Shown here one piece after another: positions 20,953-30,780 of a stretch of 64,000 nucleotides of DNA (positions are counted from its first letter, which is position 1; each line of letters starts with the position of its first letter). The stretch comes from Chondrus crispus (lineage: Eukaryota; Rhodophyta; Florideophyceae; Gigartinales; Gigartinaceae): contig NW_005179318.1 in assembly GCF_000350225.1 (NCBI RefSeq), forward strand, positions 246,908 to 310,907. Direction: 5' to 3'. Below the pieces are notes generated by a model that searched no databases, was not told the DNA's origin, and worked only from the letters and a program-made list of their open reading frames with translations. The position numbers were made by a program, and so were the translations under genes.

Positions 20953-22050
20953 TGTAGTGCAATACGCACCTGAAAAGGGGGGTGAAAAGAAAGGAAAATA
21001 TTTGGATATGAAACGTGGTCCCGATTTGGGGGACACACGTGTGAATAATTGCACGGTTTTAATTTTTAATTATTTTATTTTATTTAGTTAATTAGTTGGC
21101 ATTAATTTTGCTGACATTAGATTAGATCTAGGATCTAGCGCCGCGAGCTACTGTAGTTGCTCCGGCGGGGCGATATATACCTTAGCCCTCTGACGACCAA
21201 GTCAGTAAAGGTAACCCGAGTTGCCGGAGTTGAATGTCGCCTTGGTCGAAGTCCGTCTCTACCAAGACGCTCCCTTTTACCTAAGCCTACGGCATCCTTC
21301 AGCGCTCGGGGATCCCATTCCTTTTTCCTTTATTTTCCAATCGAACCGGAGTTGCCAGAGTCTGATATCGCCTTGGTTGAAGTCCGTCTTTTACAAGACG
21401 TTCCCTTTAGCTACAGATTACTTTATCCTTTGCGCTCGGGGGTGCCCTTTTTCCCTTATCAATTTTCCTTTATTTCCCTATCCTAATTTCCCTTAATCTT
21501 GAGTTGGTCCCACCTTGTAGGATTGCGATCCGCAACGTGACGTCATTTGCCATCGGGCTTTTGTGTTGGTGCACCAGTGGTGCTTATCTCAGTGTTGGTT
21601 TCATCGGAATTTGGTTGCGACCGATCCGTTGTTGGTACTTTGCCATCGGGCAGTACGACGGTGTAGCGCTGCTACGTTTTCTTCTTTCCCGACGGGCTAC
21701 GTTGCGACGTCCCCGTCGAAGACCTTATCAAGGGTATAAGGTGTACAAGGCGCTCTTCGAGCATTGGATTTACGACCCATCGGACCAGGTTTACCTAAAC
21801 ACCCCTCCGAACTCGTCGAGCAGTCGCCTTTACAAGTCTCTACCACCATTTACCGATCCCGCGCTGGGCCCTTCTCTTTGCCCCCCCTATCAGGGATCCG
21901 AGCTACTGCGGGCCGCAAACCCGCTTAAAGAGGACAGGGAGCTTCGAACACTCCGTAGCGCTGTGCCGTTGGCAGTTGTTGTTTTTGTTGCTGTTGTTTG
22001 TGTTGGACCGTCGGACCTTGGTCTGTGCCTAACAGGCCCATTGCACTACA
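20953..22050 (+). mobile_element. Solo LTR, 1.1 kb, inserted in the copia integrase (TSD AACAT)
   Basis: Ends TGTAGTGCAAT and ATTGCACTACA are an exact 11-bp inverted repeat; AACAT flanks it at 20948-20952 and 22051-22055. Removing it with one duplication brings the two integrase halves together, apart from a nearby one-base indel. A GATATATAC TATA-like box is at ~21170. An imperfect ~145-bp duplication covers 21220-21480 (GTTGCCGGAG.. and GTTGCCAGAG.. units). AGATTAGATC is shared with the pol-less element's LTRs, suggesting kinship. No internal region remains, so recombination between LTRs is the likely origin. Orientation is uncertain. Confidence 0.88.
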
Positions 22051-22790
22051 AACATGTCTTGTATGTAGCTCTATGAACGTCAGAAAAAATTTAAAGCCTT
22101 CCGGCGTCGGGGGATATGGTCCTGCAACGTCGGTCGCGACGGTGTGGAACGGAGGGGGACGGCTAGTGCCGGAGGGGTGGGAGGCGCGCTGCATATGGCC
22201 AGTCGCGCAGCCGTGGCAGTGGACAGGTACGTGTGCATGAGAAAGTCGGGAGGGAGGTCCCAGTTTGATATGCTGCGATGCCATAGCGCGAATTATTGAG
22301 GGTGATGTGTGGTTCAGGCGCAAGTGCCATGTGTAGAGCATGTCGGCCGCTGGGCGGAGCTTCGTGGGAACAGGGGGGAGATGGTGGGGATAAGGGATAA
22401 GGTGGGTCTTGTGGTCTGTATGGCGCCCACGGAAGGACGGTCGGGATAGACGGGTGTGGGAAGCGGTGCTCGTGGTCAGCGTGTCCGGAGGTGCCGGCGT
22501 AGGCGTCCGTATCTGCAGAACCGTGGTTTTCGGTGTAGTCGTGGGTGTCGGTGTAGTCGGGGTGGGGTCAGAGGGGGTGGCGCGTCCGAGCGGCAGTGCT
22601 GGGTTTAGCGGCCTTGAAGTAGGCGCTGATGGGCTGGTTGTTCTGTTGGGTGTTATGCCACGTGGGTGGTGGCGTTGTGGTGTTTTGGAAAGGAAGTCGG
22701 TAGATCCCGTTTCTGAGCTGGAACCGGGCGAAGGCTTCGGACGGCATGGTAGATGGGTTCGGAGTAAAGTAGCCGCCTGCACTCGTGAAG
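22051..22790 (-). pseudogene. copia GAG-pre-integrase and integrase N-terminal half
   Basis: HHCC zinc-binding layout is seen as HLRLNHTSPSIIRAM and then CHGCATGHMQR. VATDVAGPYPPT follows, carrying the first catalytic Asp of the integrase core. The frame stops at the inserted solo LTR. Confidence 0.88.
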
Positions 22791-23266
22791 CCAATAGCGC
22801 AATTATTGTGCCGAGTTAGTTGACTGACGGATAGGAGGTTCTTCGAAAAAGAGGGTGCACTTATGGCAGTCGGGAGGCGGAGAGTGACGCCATCTGGTGT
22901 GAGGAGCTGTAATGTTGCGGTGTGCGATCCGGTGCAATTTGCGCGATTGGGGAGGGTGATGGCGACGTTGGTCGATCGGGCACTGGGAGGGATATGGGTG
23001 ATGTAGGAGGGAGTACAGCAGGAATCAAGGAAATAGTGGGCAAATTCGTTGTTGTTTACGTCAGGTCCTGATGCGTCCTCGGAGGGATCGGCATCTTCCT
23101 CTTCGTAGAACTGATTAGCAGTGTGGGGAGGAGGAAAATCGTAGGTATCCTCGTAATTTGGTGGGTGAGCTGCGTTGGCTTGAGGGGCGAATTTTGCCTG
23201 CTGGTAACGAGGACCAGCGAAAGGTCGACCACGTCCACACGCGCGGCCGCGTCCGCCGAAGGGCAT
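22568..23266 (-). pseudogene. copia protease region
   Basis: HYFLDSCCTPSYIT occupies the place of the usual copia protease motif LDSGATxHI, with the Gly-Ala replaced by Cys-Cys. Downstream NLLSVSQLTRHN is the standard copia block after the protease. An RG-rich segment (RGRACGRGRPF) replaces an obvious zinc knuckle. It is shifted in frame relative to gag. Confidence 0.8.
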
Positions 23267-23359
23267 GGGTGGTGCGGCGGTAGAGGGCGCATCTCTGTGA
23301 TAGGCTGGAGTTGCGGCTCTGTGATAGGGCTTGTACTGCGAGGCCTGGTGTCGTTGGAG

Positions 23360-24045
23360 CTGAATACACTCGAGAGTGTTGTGTGAGGAAGATTGGTGGT
23401 ACGTGCACCAGGTAGAGGACTCGGTCTTGTCTCGGCTGCGGCGTGATGGGGATTGGTGTTGACAAGCTCGATGAGCTGTCGGGCTTCGCGAATGTTGCCC
23501 GAACGAGATGTCAGGAGGAGCGTGATGTGTGGGCGAAATCTTGGGCGAGCAAAGAGGCCACGGATGATAAAGTTCACCGTGATACGCTCATCCTGTATTC
23601 TGGGTAGAGCGGCGCGAGACATTTCTTGCCGGACCGCGAGGTGTCGGTCTATGTATTTGTCGATAGTTTCTTTTGGCTGTATCACGATTCTGGAGGCCTT
23701 GAGGGGGAGATGTTCATGTTCCTCTGGTGTGCAGATGGTGTCGAAATGTGTAGCAAGAGTTTGGAATATGGCGTGGGGGGTGAGTGTGAGAATTTGGTTG
23801 CCAACAGTGGCCAGTATCTGTGGAGATAACGTAGTTCCTAAGATTCGCTTGACTTGAGCCACTTGTTTATGATGGAGGGTGAGGGCTTCGGGTTGATCGG
23901 CAGCAGGTGCAGGGACCTCGGCATCAGCGAAGTGGGCGAGGCCAATATCAGTCAAGTAGTTGTGTAAGGAAAACTGCCACAGTCGGTAGTTGTTCTTGGA
24001 GAGTGTGGGGAGGGAAAGGGTGAGGGATGGCGGAACTGTGGTCAT
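23360..24045 (-). pseudogene. copia gag
   Basis: From ATG 24045 the protein begins with the UBN2/copia gag pattern LSKNNYRLWQFSLHNYL. It continues with a helical capsid region (LPLKASRIVIQPKETIDKYI). The frame runs on to 23056 but shifts away from the protease frame near 23350. Confidence 0.85.
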
Positions 24046-24214
24046 CGTGAAATGAGGGAGGGAGGGTGACGGTTCAGATTCGGTTTGGAGAAGGGTATTG
24101 GCGTAGAGATTATCGATGTGGTTGTGGAAGCCCAACCGACGTTGTCTGAGCGCGGCCTGCGTAGAGGGATCCAGTGTGAGAATTCGTCACCGGGATCGAA
24201 GTCACACTGGGATG

Positions 24215-24226
24215 GTGCCCATAACC
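24215..24226 (-). promoter_or_regulatory. copia-type primer binding site
   Basis: GGTTATGGGCAC on the minus strand directly follows the 5' LTR. It resembles the copia site that pairs with the anticodon-stem region of initiator tRNA-Met rather than with the CCA end. Confidence 0.65.
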
Positions 24227-24328
24227 TGTAGTGAACCGTGAGGCTGTCGGGGGAGTCGCCGTCCCCCGGCGGCTCTCAGATGACCGTATTTATAGTCAAT
24301 AAATGGGGGCGCTTATGATACCACTACA
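24227..24328 (-). repeat. 5' LTR of the copia element (102 bp)
   Basis: TGTAGTG...CACTACA, very short for an LTR. On the minus strand it has TATAAATA (24294-24287), a likely core promoter. Confidence 0.93.
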
Positions 24329-24333
24329 GTGAG

Positions 24334-24910
24334 CAAATGAGAGAGCGAGGTTTCGAGGGGCAATGTCGTCGGAGTGTTATTTCCTGGATGCACCCATTGG
24401 ATGATCACGCCGCCATGTGACACGTGTGAAGTGAGGCGGTGCGTATGCAGGGTGACGAGAGCACAACTCACTACTGTTTGTAATAGGTCTCAAACGCATA
24501 TCCTCCGTTCATGCAGAAAGATTTGCTTCATGTGCAGAACAAAAGCAAAATGTAAAAGTACTTGTTCTTTACGATATTTCTTGATAATCATGGGCTATGC
24601 TCAGTCTTTTCGAAAAACCGGTTATGATATATTAAATATTGCGCAACTGTAACCTGATACCGCAATTTTACCGTTACACATTTTCTCGGTAATCCTATCA
24701 AAACATCCTCCGCGAGAAAACCACCCGAAGGACACCATCTCACTGTCTCACCCGCACGGGCGTGATGCTGTGAGGGAGTCCCTCCCACTCTCACGCGCAC
24801 CTCCGCCATGAACTTACCCCGAGACTACAAACCAACCGCGCCGCCCGCACCCACTCTGCAACACGCCCACTGCAACACGCCCTCTGGAACACGCCCTTGT
24901 CGCGATCCCG
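24334..24910. other. Gene-free stretch
   Basis: No convincing coding region, repeat or RNA gene was seen. From about 24790 the DNA turns C-rich, likely the 5' flank of the next gene. Confidence 0.5.
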
Positions 24911-25450
24911 GTGCCAGAATCCGCCGCGATCGACGACATCCTCCTCACGCATTTACGCATGAGCCCGAACGAAACCACTCTATTTTCCAACCGCTACTAC
25001 GTCGCCAAAGTTCCCGTTTCTATCTACCCGTTCCCGCGTGCCCTCTCGAAATCGCCCTTCTACCCCGTGGACGAATACGTGCGCGCCAGCCCGGCCGTCG
25101 TCGTCATCGTCATCGCCGACGACGCCTCCGACGACAAAATTGCCGAGAGCAAGCGTATATGGCACCGCATCGCCCGTCATTGCTGTCACTACTCCGTTAA
25201 GCTTCTCTTCGTTCGTGCACACGACTTTTCGGAAGACCGCCGCGCCGCGTTGGTCGCTTGGGCAGTCCCATTCGCCGTGAACGTCATTTCTACAACTGCG
25301 CCTGATGCGGACGGCCTCCCGGTCGCCCACCACGTCGAATGCGCAGTCTGGTCGCCGCTCACACTACACACTCCCTGTCGTGGTCGCGGAGAGCCAAACG
25401 AACGAAAACCCCCATCCATACCCATACTCAATGCAATACTCCAGCGTTGA
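24911..25450 (+). CDS. Hypothetical protein, possibly p34/AAGAB-like
   Basis: The frame is open from about 24832. The first ATG is 24959 (MSPNETTLF), giving 163 residues; GTG 24911 is shown as the outer limit because the preceding residues look coding. It has a hydrophobic beta-strand (VVVIVIAD) followed by an amphipathic helix, a second strand (VKLLFVRAHD) and a third (FAVNVIST). This is a Rossmann/GTPase-like alternation faintly like alpha/gamma-adaptin-binding protein p34. No P-loop is seen and the function is unknown. It may have an upstream exon. Confidence 0.4.
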   Translation: MPESAAIDDILLTHLRMSPNETTLFSNRYYVAKVPVSIYPFPRALSKSPFYPVDEYVRASPAVVVIVIADDASDDKIAESKRIWHRIARHCCHYSVKLLFVRAHDFSEDRRAALVAWAVPFAVNVISTTAPDADGLPVAHHVECAVWSPLTLHTPCRGRGEPNERKPPSIPILNAILQR

Positions 25451-25762
25451 AACAACCTGACCTTCTCAAACCTACCAGTGTCCGCCGAGCCTTATACGCT
25501 GCCGATATATCGAGGTTGGACGCGCACTTGTTGCTTGCTGATCTCACTGATTCCGATTCCTCTTCCGACGCTCGCAGATACACAGCCATGCCAAACGCGA
25601 ATCCCGGCACGAGCAGCACGGCATGCTTGAGCGCAAGGAAGTCGACGCATTCCATGTCGTCCCGTTCACCGTCTTGAGCGTTCGCCAAAGTCTTCCAGTA
25701 AGGATTGGTGCGATTGAGGTCTGACAGGGTGCTCCACGGGCGTACGATGGTGACATTTTAAC
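25428..25762 (-). pseudogene. 3' fragment of a PLP aminotransferase
   Basis: The minus-strand frame starts just after a TAA and has no ATG until DDMECVDF. FLALKHAVLLVPGFAFG followed by YLRASEEESES matches the class I/II aminotransferase C-terminus, where a short hydrophobic strand, PG-x-x-F and a final Arg-containing strand close the active site. The lysine that binds PLP would lie upstream and is missing. The upstream end meets an AT-rich inverted repeat, so an insertion or rearrangement probably truncated it. Confidence 0.5.
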
Positions 25763-25778
25763 GAAAGAACAAGGCTAT

Positions 25779-27135
25779 TAGCCCTTTTTAATTAAGGATT
25801 TTCCCCTTTTGAGACAAGCCCTCAAATCCATGGCTTCTGTAGATTTTGAAATAACGATAAAATGCTATTATGTGTACACGTGGCCAGGGAGACGCAAAGT
25901 TGGGAACATGAGCAAACCTCACACCACGATCTCTAGCTTTTCCAACATAATGGCAGACAACAACTTCCTCCTTCCCGTTTTGCTCCTGAAGCAAATGAGC
26001 CAGAAAAGTGCTCACACAGAAACCCTGATTTGTCAAGGGGTTGCTCTGTCAGGATTTCGTCGAGGGGTGGAGGACGATTGTGAGGATGAGTCTGAAGAGG
26101 AGGAGGGACCGTAAGGAGCGGTGTGCGAGAAGTTGCTCGGCGTGGACGGCCTGCTCGCGACGCTGGCGCCAGTGCCGGCCTCAGCAGCTCTGCCGGCCGT
26201 CGCGCTGGGGTGCCTGTGGGGTGTGGCGACGGAGGCGAGCGCGCGGATCGTGGAGACTTTGGACCGGATGGGGCTACTGGAGCATCGCGACGGCGGCTTC
26301 CGGCTGGGCGCACAAGTCCCGTCCGCGGTGGCCACGGACGCGCAGCGGCGCGGGGGGCTTCCTGCAGGCGGCGCACGCGCGCGTGGTGGACGGGTACCAC
26401 GAGCAGCTTGGGGCGGGCGCGGGGCGCAGCGAGACGCAGGCGTGGTGGGCGGCGGCGGCTGCGCCGGACGCGGAGTGCGCGGACGGGGTCTACCGGGGGC
26501 GCGAGCTGGCGCGGCACCTGGCGCTAGCCGGGCGGACGCGTGAGTTGTTCGCGGTGGTGTGCGAATACCGGTGGGTGGAGACGCGGGTGGGACGAAGCGT
26601 GGGCGGGCGGTCCGTGCGCGGGTACGTGAGGTACGTGCGGCGGTTTCTGGCGGCCGCGCCAAAGTTCTCCAAGGGGTACTGGGGGGGGGGCGAGAGCGTC
26701 GAGGAGATGCGCGAGGGCATGGAGAGGGTGGCCGCCGCGGCGGAAAGGGCGGCGGCGGTCATCGCAAAAAGGCCGGCAGAGCTCGCGTGGCAGATGTTTG
26801 GTAGGTTGGAGAGGTGGAGGGAGAGAAAAGTTGTAGTGAAGAGGTTTTTGGGCGGCGTGGAGCGGAGGGCGGAGCGGCTAAGGCGGGAGGAGAAGGGAGG
26901 GCTGGACGTGTGAGGGGGAAGTTGGGAAGAATGTCTGGGAAGGGTGCTGACGGAAGGTGATGGAAAATAAGATAAGCTTTTAGTCAGAGCTTGATGGAGC
27001 CCCGTCTTATTTGTTCCACTGTTTTGAAACAAGCTGGAATTCTAACATTTTTGTCGGGGTAATTAAACAGCACTGCTCACTTCTTGTCCTATTTCAAAAA
27101 TAAGCACGATTTTCCCTTAGTTAAAAAGGGCTATT
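25779..27135. mobile_element. Possible TIR-bounded element around the NB-ARC fragment
   Basis: TAGCCCTTTTTAATTAAGG at 25779-25797 is nearly the reverse complement of 27117-27132 (CCTTAGTTAAAAAGGGCTA). No target duplication was found and no transposase lies inside, so this is tentative. Confidence 0.35.
26121..26913 (+). pseudogene. GC-rich NB-ARC/STAND ATPase fragment, frameshifted
   Basis: The first frame (26121 on) reads LPAVALGCLWGVATEASAR and LDRMGLLEHRDGGFRLG, like the end of the ARC helical bundle and the start of the winged helix in NB-ARC proteins. A slip in the G6 run near 26352 moves the signal to the frame ending at 26913. That frame has HARVVDGYHEQLG, a GRELARHLALAGRTREL helix and YVRYVRRFLAA. 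This matches the region before the repeats in APAF1-like and NB-ARC-TPR proteins. The P-loop and sensor would lie upstream and are absent. No repeats follow. Family call is by pattern only. Confidence 0.45.
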
Positions 27136-27559
27136 GTAAAAGACCGCTCTTTTTCGAAATGGACTAAGGATTTGCGTAAAAACTTACAGCTCTGGATACG
27201 GGGAAGTGAAGCGAAAACAGATCAAGGGGAGCTGAAAATACCATGTATTTTAGCAAATATTTTCAAATGCTGATATACTCAATCAGTTCCAATTGCACAT
27301 TACTTCTACTGTAAGTATCAAACTAATTTCCTGTGCGAGAGGTATTTGCATGAAAGGCCTACTACACCCAGTTATGGCAAATAGTGTCACGTATACTATT
27401 TCAGTGTCTGATTTGAGTCAAGATCCACATCAATTAGCGTACGTGATACCAAATTCCTCGTGACACTAATTTGCGTCTTACATGAAATAGTATGCGTGAT
27501 AGTAATTGATTGCACGCAAATAGTGTAACGGAGATCCGCTTTTTTGGTTTTAGTAAACT

Positions 27560-29201
27560 CTAATCAAATTTAACGGGCTCTCCTTCAAAATGAACGCGAT
27601 ATTTGTTCACTATCTGTTGTAGCTTTGGCATCAGTTGACGCTCTTCCCATTGTCCATTTAGATTTAAGGCCATTCCAGTCATCATCATAGCTTTTCTAGC
27701 GTATGAAACGCCATCAGCGTCACGCTGCTTGTTAACAGCATTGACGGATTCGACTGCCAACTCCAAGAAAATTTTCTTGCCAGGGTTAGGAATTTTCCCA
27801 GACTTGTCCGTCCACTTGTTTTGCATAATCATTTGCATTTTGTACTTTTCCCACTCCACAGACCATGCACTTTTTATCTCTTGGATTACGAATGAGTCGC
27901 ATGGCTGCACATAATCCGTCAGGTTCGGGTCAAAGTATCTAATCAATGTGTTAATTTTGCTGGCCGCGTGCAACATTTCCGCCGTTTGATTGTGTCCGGA
28001 ACAGTTGTCTACGTACAGAACCCTTTTCCTCCCAATAGGAAGGGCCCTAATAACCTTCGATTCAGAGAGCCACTCTGGAATTACTTTTGTGTCCATCCAG
28101 CCTTGGGGTCCTGAACGATACGAAACTCCCACAACATTATCTGGCACACCACGTATAGGGTAGGACCGATTACAGTTTTTGAACACCATAAAAGGAGGAT
28201 GAATCTTTGTATCTCTGCCCCCACTGATACGAACCATCATTGTCATTCCTTCTCCCCCCGACACAGCATCACAATACTTAACTTCTGACTCGCCCGACAT
28301 ACCCAACGTTCTCCCATTATCCATATCAATGACGAAATGCGTTTCGTCAGCATTTTCGATGTCATCTTCTTTCACCAAACCACCCCGAAATTGCCGTGCC
28401 AAAACACCCAAATGAAAGGCAACCTTTTTTTCAAGAAGAATTATGTTAGCCGGACTTGGTTTGTGCTTTCCTGTCAGAGCCCGACTCACAATACCGTATC
28501 TGTCGGCAAATGACTGCGTAAATCGAGGGGTAATGAGAAACTTCAATTCTTTCTTTGTACGCGGGTCCGGGAATTTTTGAATGATACTGATTATTGCTGC
28601 TGTTTTCCATGAGGTAAAGCCCAAGTGATCTTAAGTTGCCATAATCAAATTTAACCCCAAGCTTTCTCAATCGGTCAAACTCCGCAATCCAGGTGCAATG
28701 CAACGCTTCAACCCATTCAGCCCTTTTCAGGCCTCGTCCTGTGCGAACCTTCAGATCTACACGAGCTCTACCCATCGGGACCCTACGAGAGATTGTAGAA
28801 TGCAGACCCCTTAGTGTAGGCCTACCGTTGGAGTCAATGCGTTCGACATATGTGCTTCTCGCCTTCCAAAGTCTTGATGCTTTTGCAATATTTGCGTTAT
28901 CACTGCCTCGGAAAAACTGAGGAAACATGGTCACAGCCCTACTAGAAAGATGCTTTGCGCCACCTGTGTTCGATTGGGCTACCATCCATCGAACGATTAC
29001 GGCTCTTTGGGATATGGTGAGCACGTGTTGCACAGTTCGGGTCTGCTTCTTGGTGGATTCAGCTGGGGGGTTGGTAGGAATTAGATCTGCGTGATGTTGC
29101 TGTTCATTGCACGAGGGGGCGCTGTTCAGGGCTCTTTTGCGCTGTCGAAGTGCTTTGCCGTGCTCAAAGGCGGCCAAAATTGGAGAAGAAGACAGAGTCA
29201 T
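27560..29201 (-). pseudogene. pogo/CENP-B-like DDE transposase, one frameshift
   Basis: The N-terminal part (29201-28600) has helix-turn-helix features (VLTISQRAVIVRWM). The catalytic part (28624-27560) has NADETHFVIDMDN (first Asp), VLYVDNCSGHN (second Asp) and DYVQPCDSF (third Asp), the DDD layout of the pogo branch. The two parts overlap around 28600-28624 in frames that differ by one base. With that repaired the protein would be about 530 residues, normal for the family. It ends 170 bp inside the left TIR. Confidence 0.85.
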
Positions 29202-29588
29202 GGTCGAAATTGATGAATGTGAAATTGTTGCACGTCAGTAGTGGTAGGTGGTGTGGGAACGTATCGACAATCGACTGCAAGCAGTGTAGGATCAACGCGA
29301 TGGCCGTCGTCTATTCAAAATGAGGCATTAGAGAGTTTACGCAGCACAATTCTGAGACAAAATCTAGTTACAAATCTATGGGAAAATTAGTCCGCATTTG
29401 GCAGAGTATTGTTCACAACATTTAAGTACGAACCTGTAATTGTGATATAAATATGAGAACTAGTCGGGAGCCTCCGTTACTGTACGAGTACGAGAGCGAC
29501 GGTGCTACGACCCCACACACTCAATGCATGACGTATTTCCCAGACAAACCCCTCGTGCTCAGTCCTCATCCCCAATTGCAACGCCAAC

Positions 29589-30729
29589 ATGAGGCAAACC
29601 GATTTTACAATCGGCAAGACGGTTGCGCGATACCGATCGCAGCGCCGACGTGCCTTGAGCCTACATGCGATGACGGCGCCGTCATGGTATACCCTCCGAG
29701 GTCTCGCGAGAGCTCAACGAACCCGCAGAGATATCCATAAGATTCATATTCGGTCGATCGGTATATCTAACAACACTTTTAATATAAACGTCTATTCAGA
29801 TGAGTGGGCTCTGCGCGATTTCCGATTTCAGGTCAAGGATATCGCCAAGATATCTGCAATCATGGGATGGGATACGGGGAAGACGCAACGCAATGGATTT
29901 CGGTGCGCCCCTTTGACAGCGTGCTGCATTGTGTTGCGTAAGCTTGCTTCCCCGTGTAGGTGGAAAGATGTCGAACATCTCTTCAGCATGCACGCATCCG
30001 CCCTAAGTGAAGTATTTTGGGAGGTGGTTGAATGTTTCGTGCAGGCAAAGGGTTATCTAGTAACGGATCTACGGGAAGGTCTTCTAAACGCAAGGGCAGA
30101 GCTCTATGCGGACAGCGTGAAGATGACTGGCGCGCCTCTTGATGGTTGTGTTGGTTTTTATAGACTGTACAAAAATAAAAATGACAAGACCAGGGGGACA
30201 TGGCAGCCATCAAAGGAGTTGTTACTCAGGACACAAGAGGATGCATTGCCTTATCTATCAGACTATCACTACGCCAGATGGTCTGATATTTTCGTTGTAT
30301 GGGCCGGAGGTCGGACGTCGCCATGATGTTACCCTACTAAGGGAAAGTGGAATTGAAGAAAGTCTTGACAATTGTCTCCTTATCAACGAGAGGCAGTTCT
30401 ATTTGTATGGAGATGCTGCCTACATGCTGCGTCCATGGATGCAGGTGGCATTTCCCAGCGCAGGTGCTACAGTTGAAGAGGAATTATACAACACACGTAT
30501 AAGTGCAGTTCGTGTTTCGGTTGAGTGGAACTATAAGGATCTAAAACAACTGTGGTCGCTAAACGATTTCGCCCGCGCACTGAAAGTGCGACAGGCGCCC
30601 ATTGGGCTCATTTACACGGCGTCAGCCTTGCTTCTTAACTTTAAGACATGTTTGGAAGCCGGCAGACAGGTGCAGGCACACTTTAATTGTCCCCCGCCCA
30701 CGCTATCCGAGTATGTAAATGCAGAGTAA
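29589..30729 (+). pseudogene. Harbinger DDE_4 transposase, one frameshift
   Basis: The first frame (29589-~30160) carries the helical N-terminal domain (TACCIVLRKLASPCRWKDVE). A slip in the T5 run near 30160 leads into the second frame (to 30729). That frame has FIDCTKIKM (first Asp), YSGHKRMHCL, GPEVGRRHDVTLL (second Asp), YGDAAYML and a later VEWNYKDLK (Glu). Order and spacing are those of Harbinger nucleases. One indel makes it inactive as written. Confidence 0.85.
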
Positions 30730-30780
30730 ATTTCGCTGCGCGGGCAAGCGGCACTTCGCCTCTCACTGGCAAAGCACAGC

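Larger units (their letters stand above)
18498..24328 (-). mobile_element. Ty1/copia LTR retrotransposon with 5-bp TSD GTGAG
   Basis: GTGAG at 18493-18497 and 24329-24333 flanks direct LTRs that run TGTAGTG...CACTACA. Coding order on the minus strand is gag, protease, integrase, RT, RNase H, which is the copia order. Several frameshifts break gag-pol, and a solo LTR (20953-22050) splits the integrase, so it is not autonomous. The primer site (24226-24215, GGTTATGGGCAC) resembles the site in Drosophila copia that pairs with an internal half of initiator tRNA-Met. A TATAAATA box lies in the 5' LTR. Confidence 0.95.

Noticed and set aside
21504..22076. 190-codon plus-strand ORF
   Set aside because: It lies within the solo LTR and crosses its edge into antisense copia; no motif.
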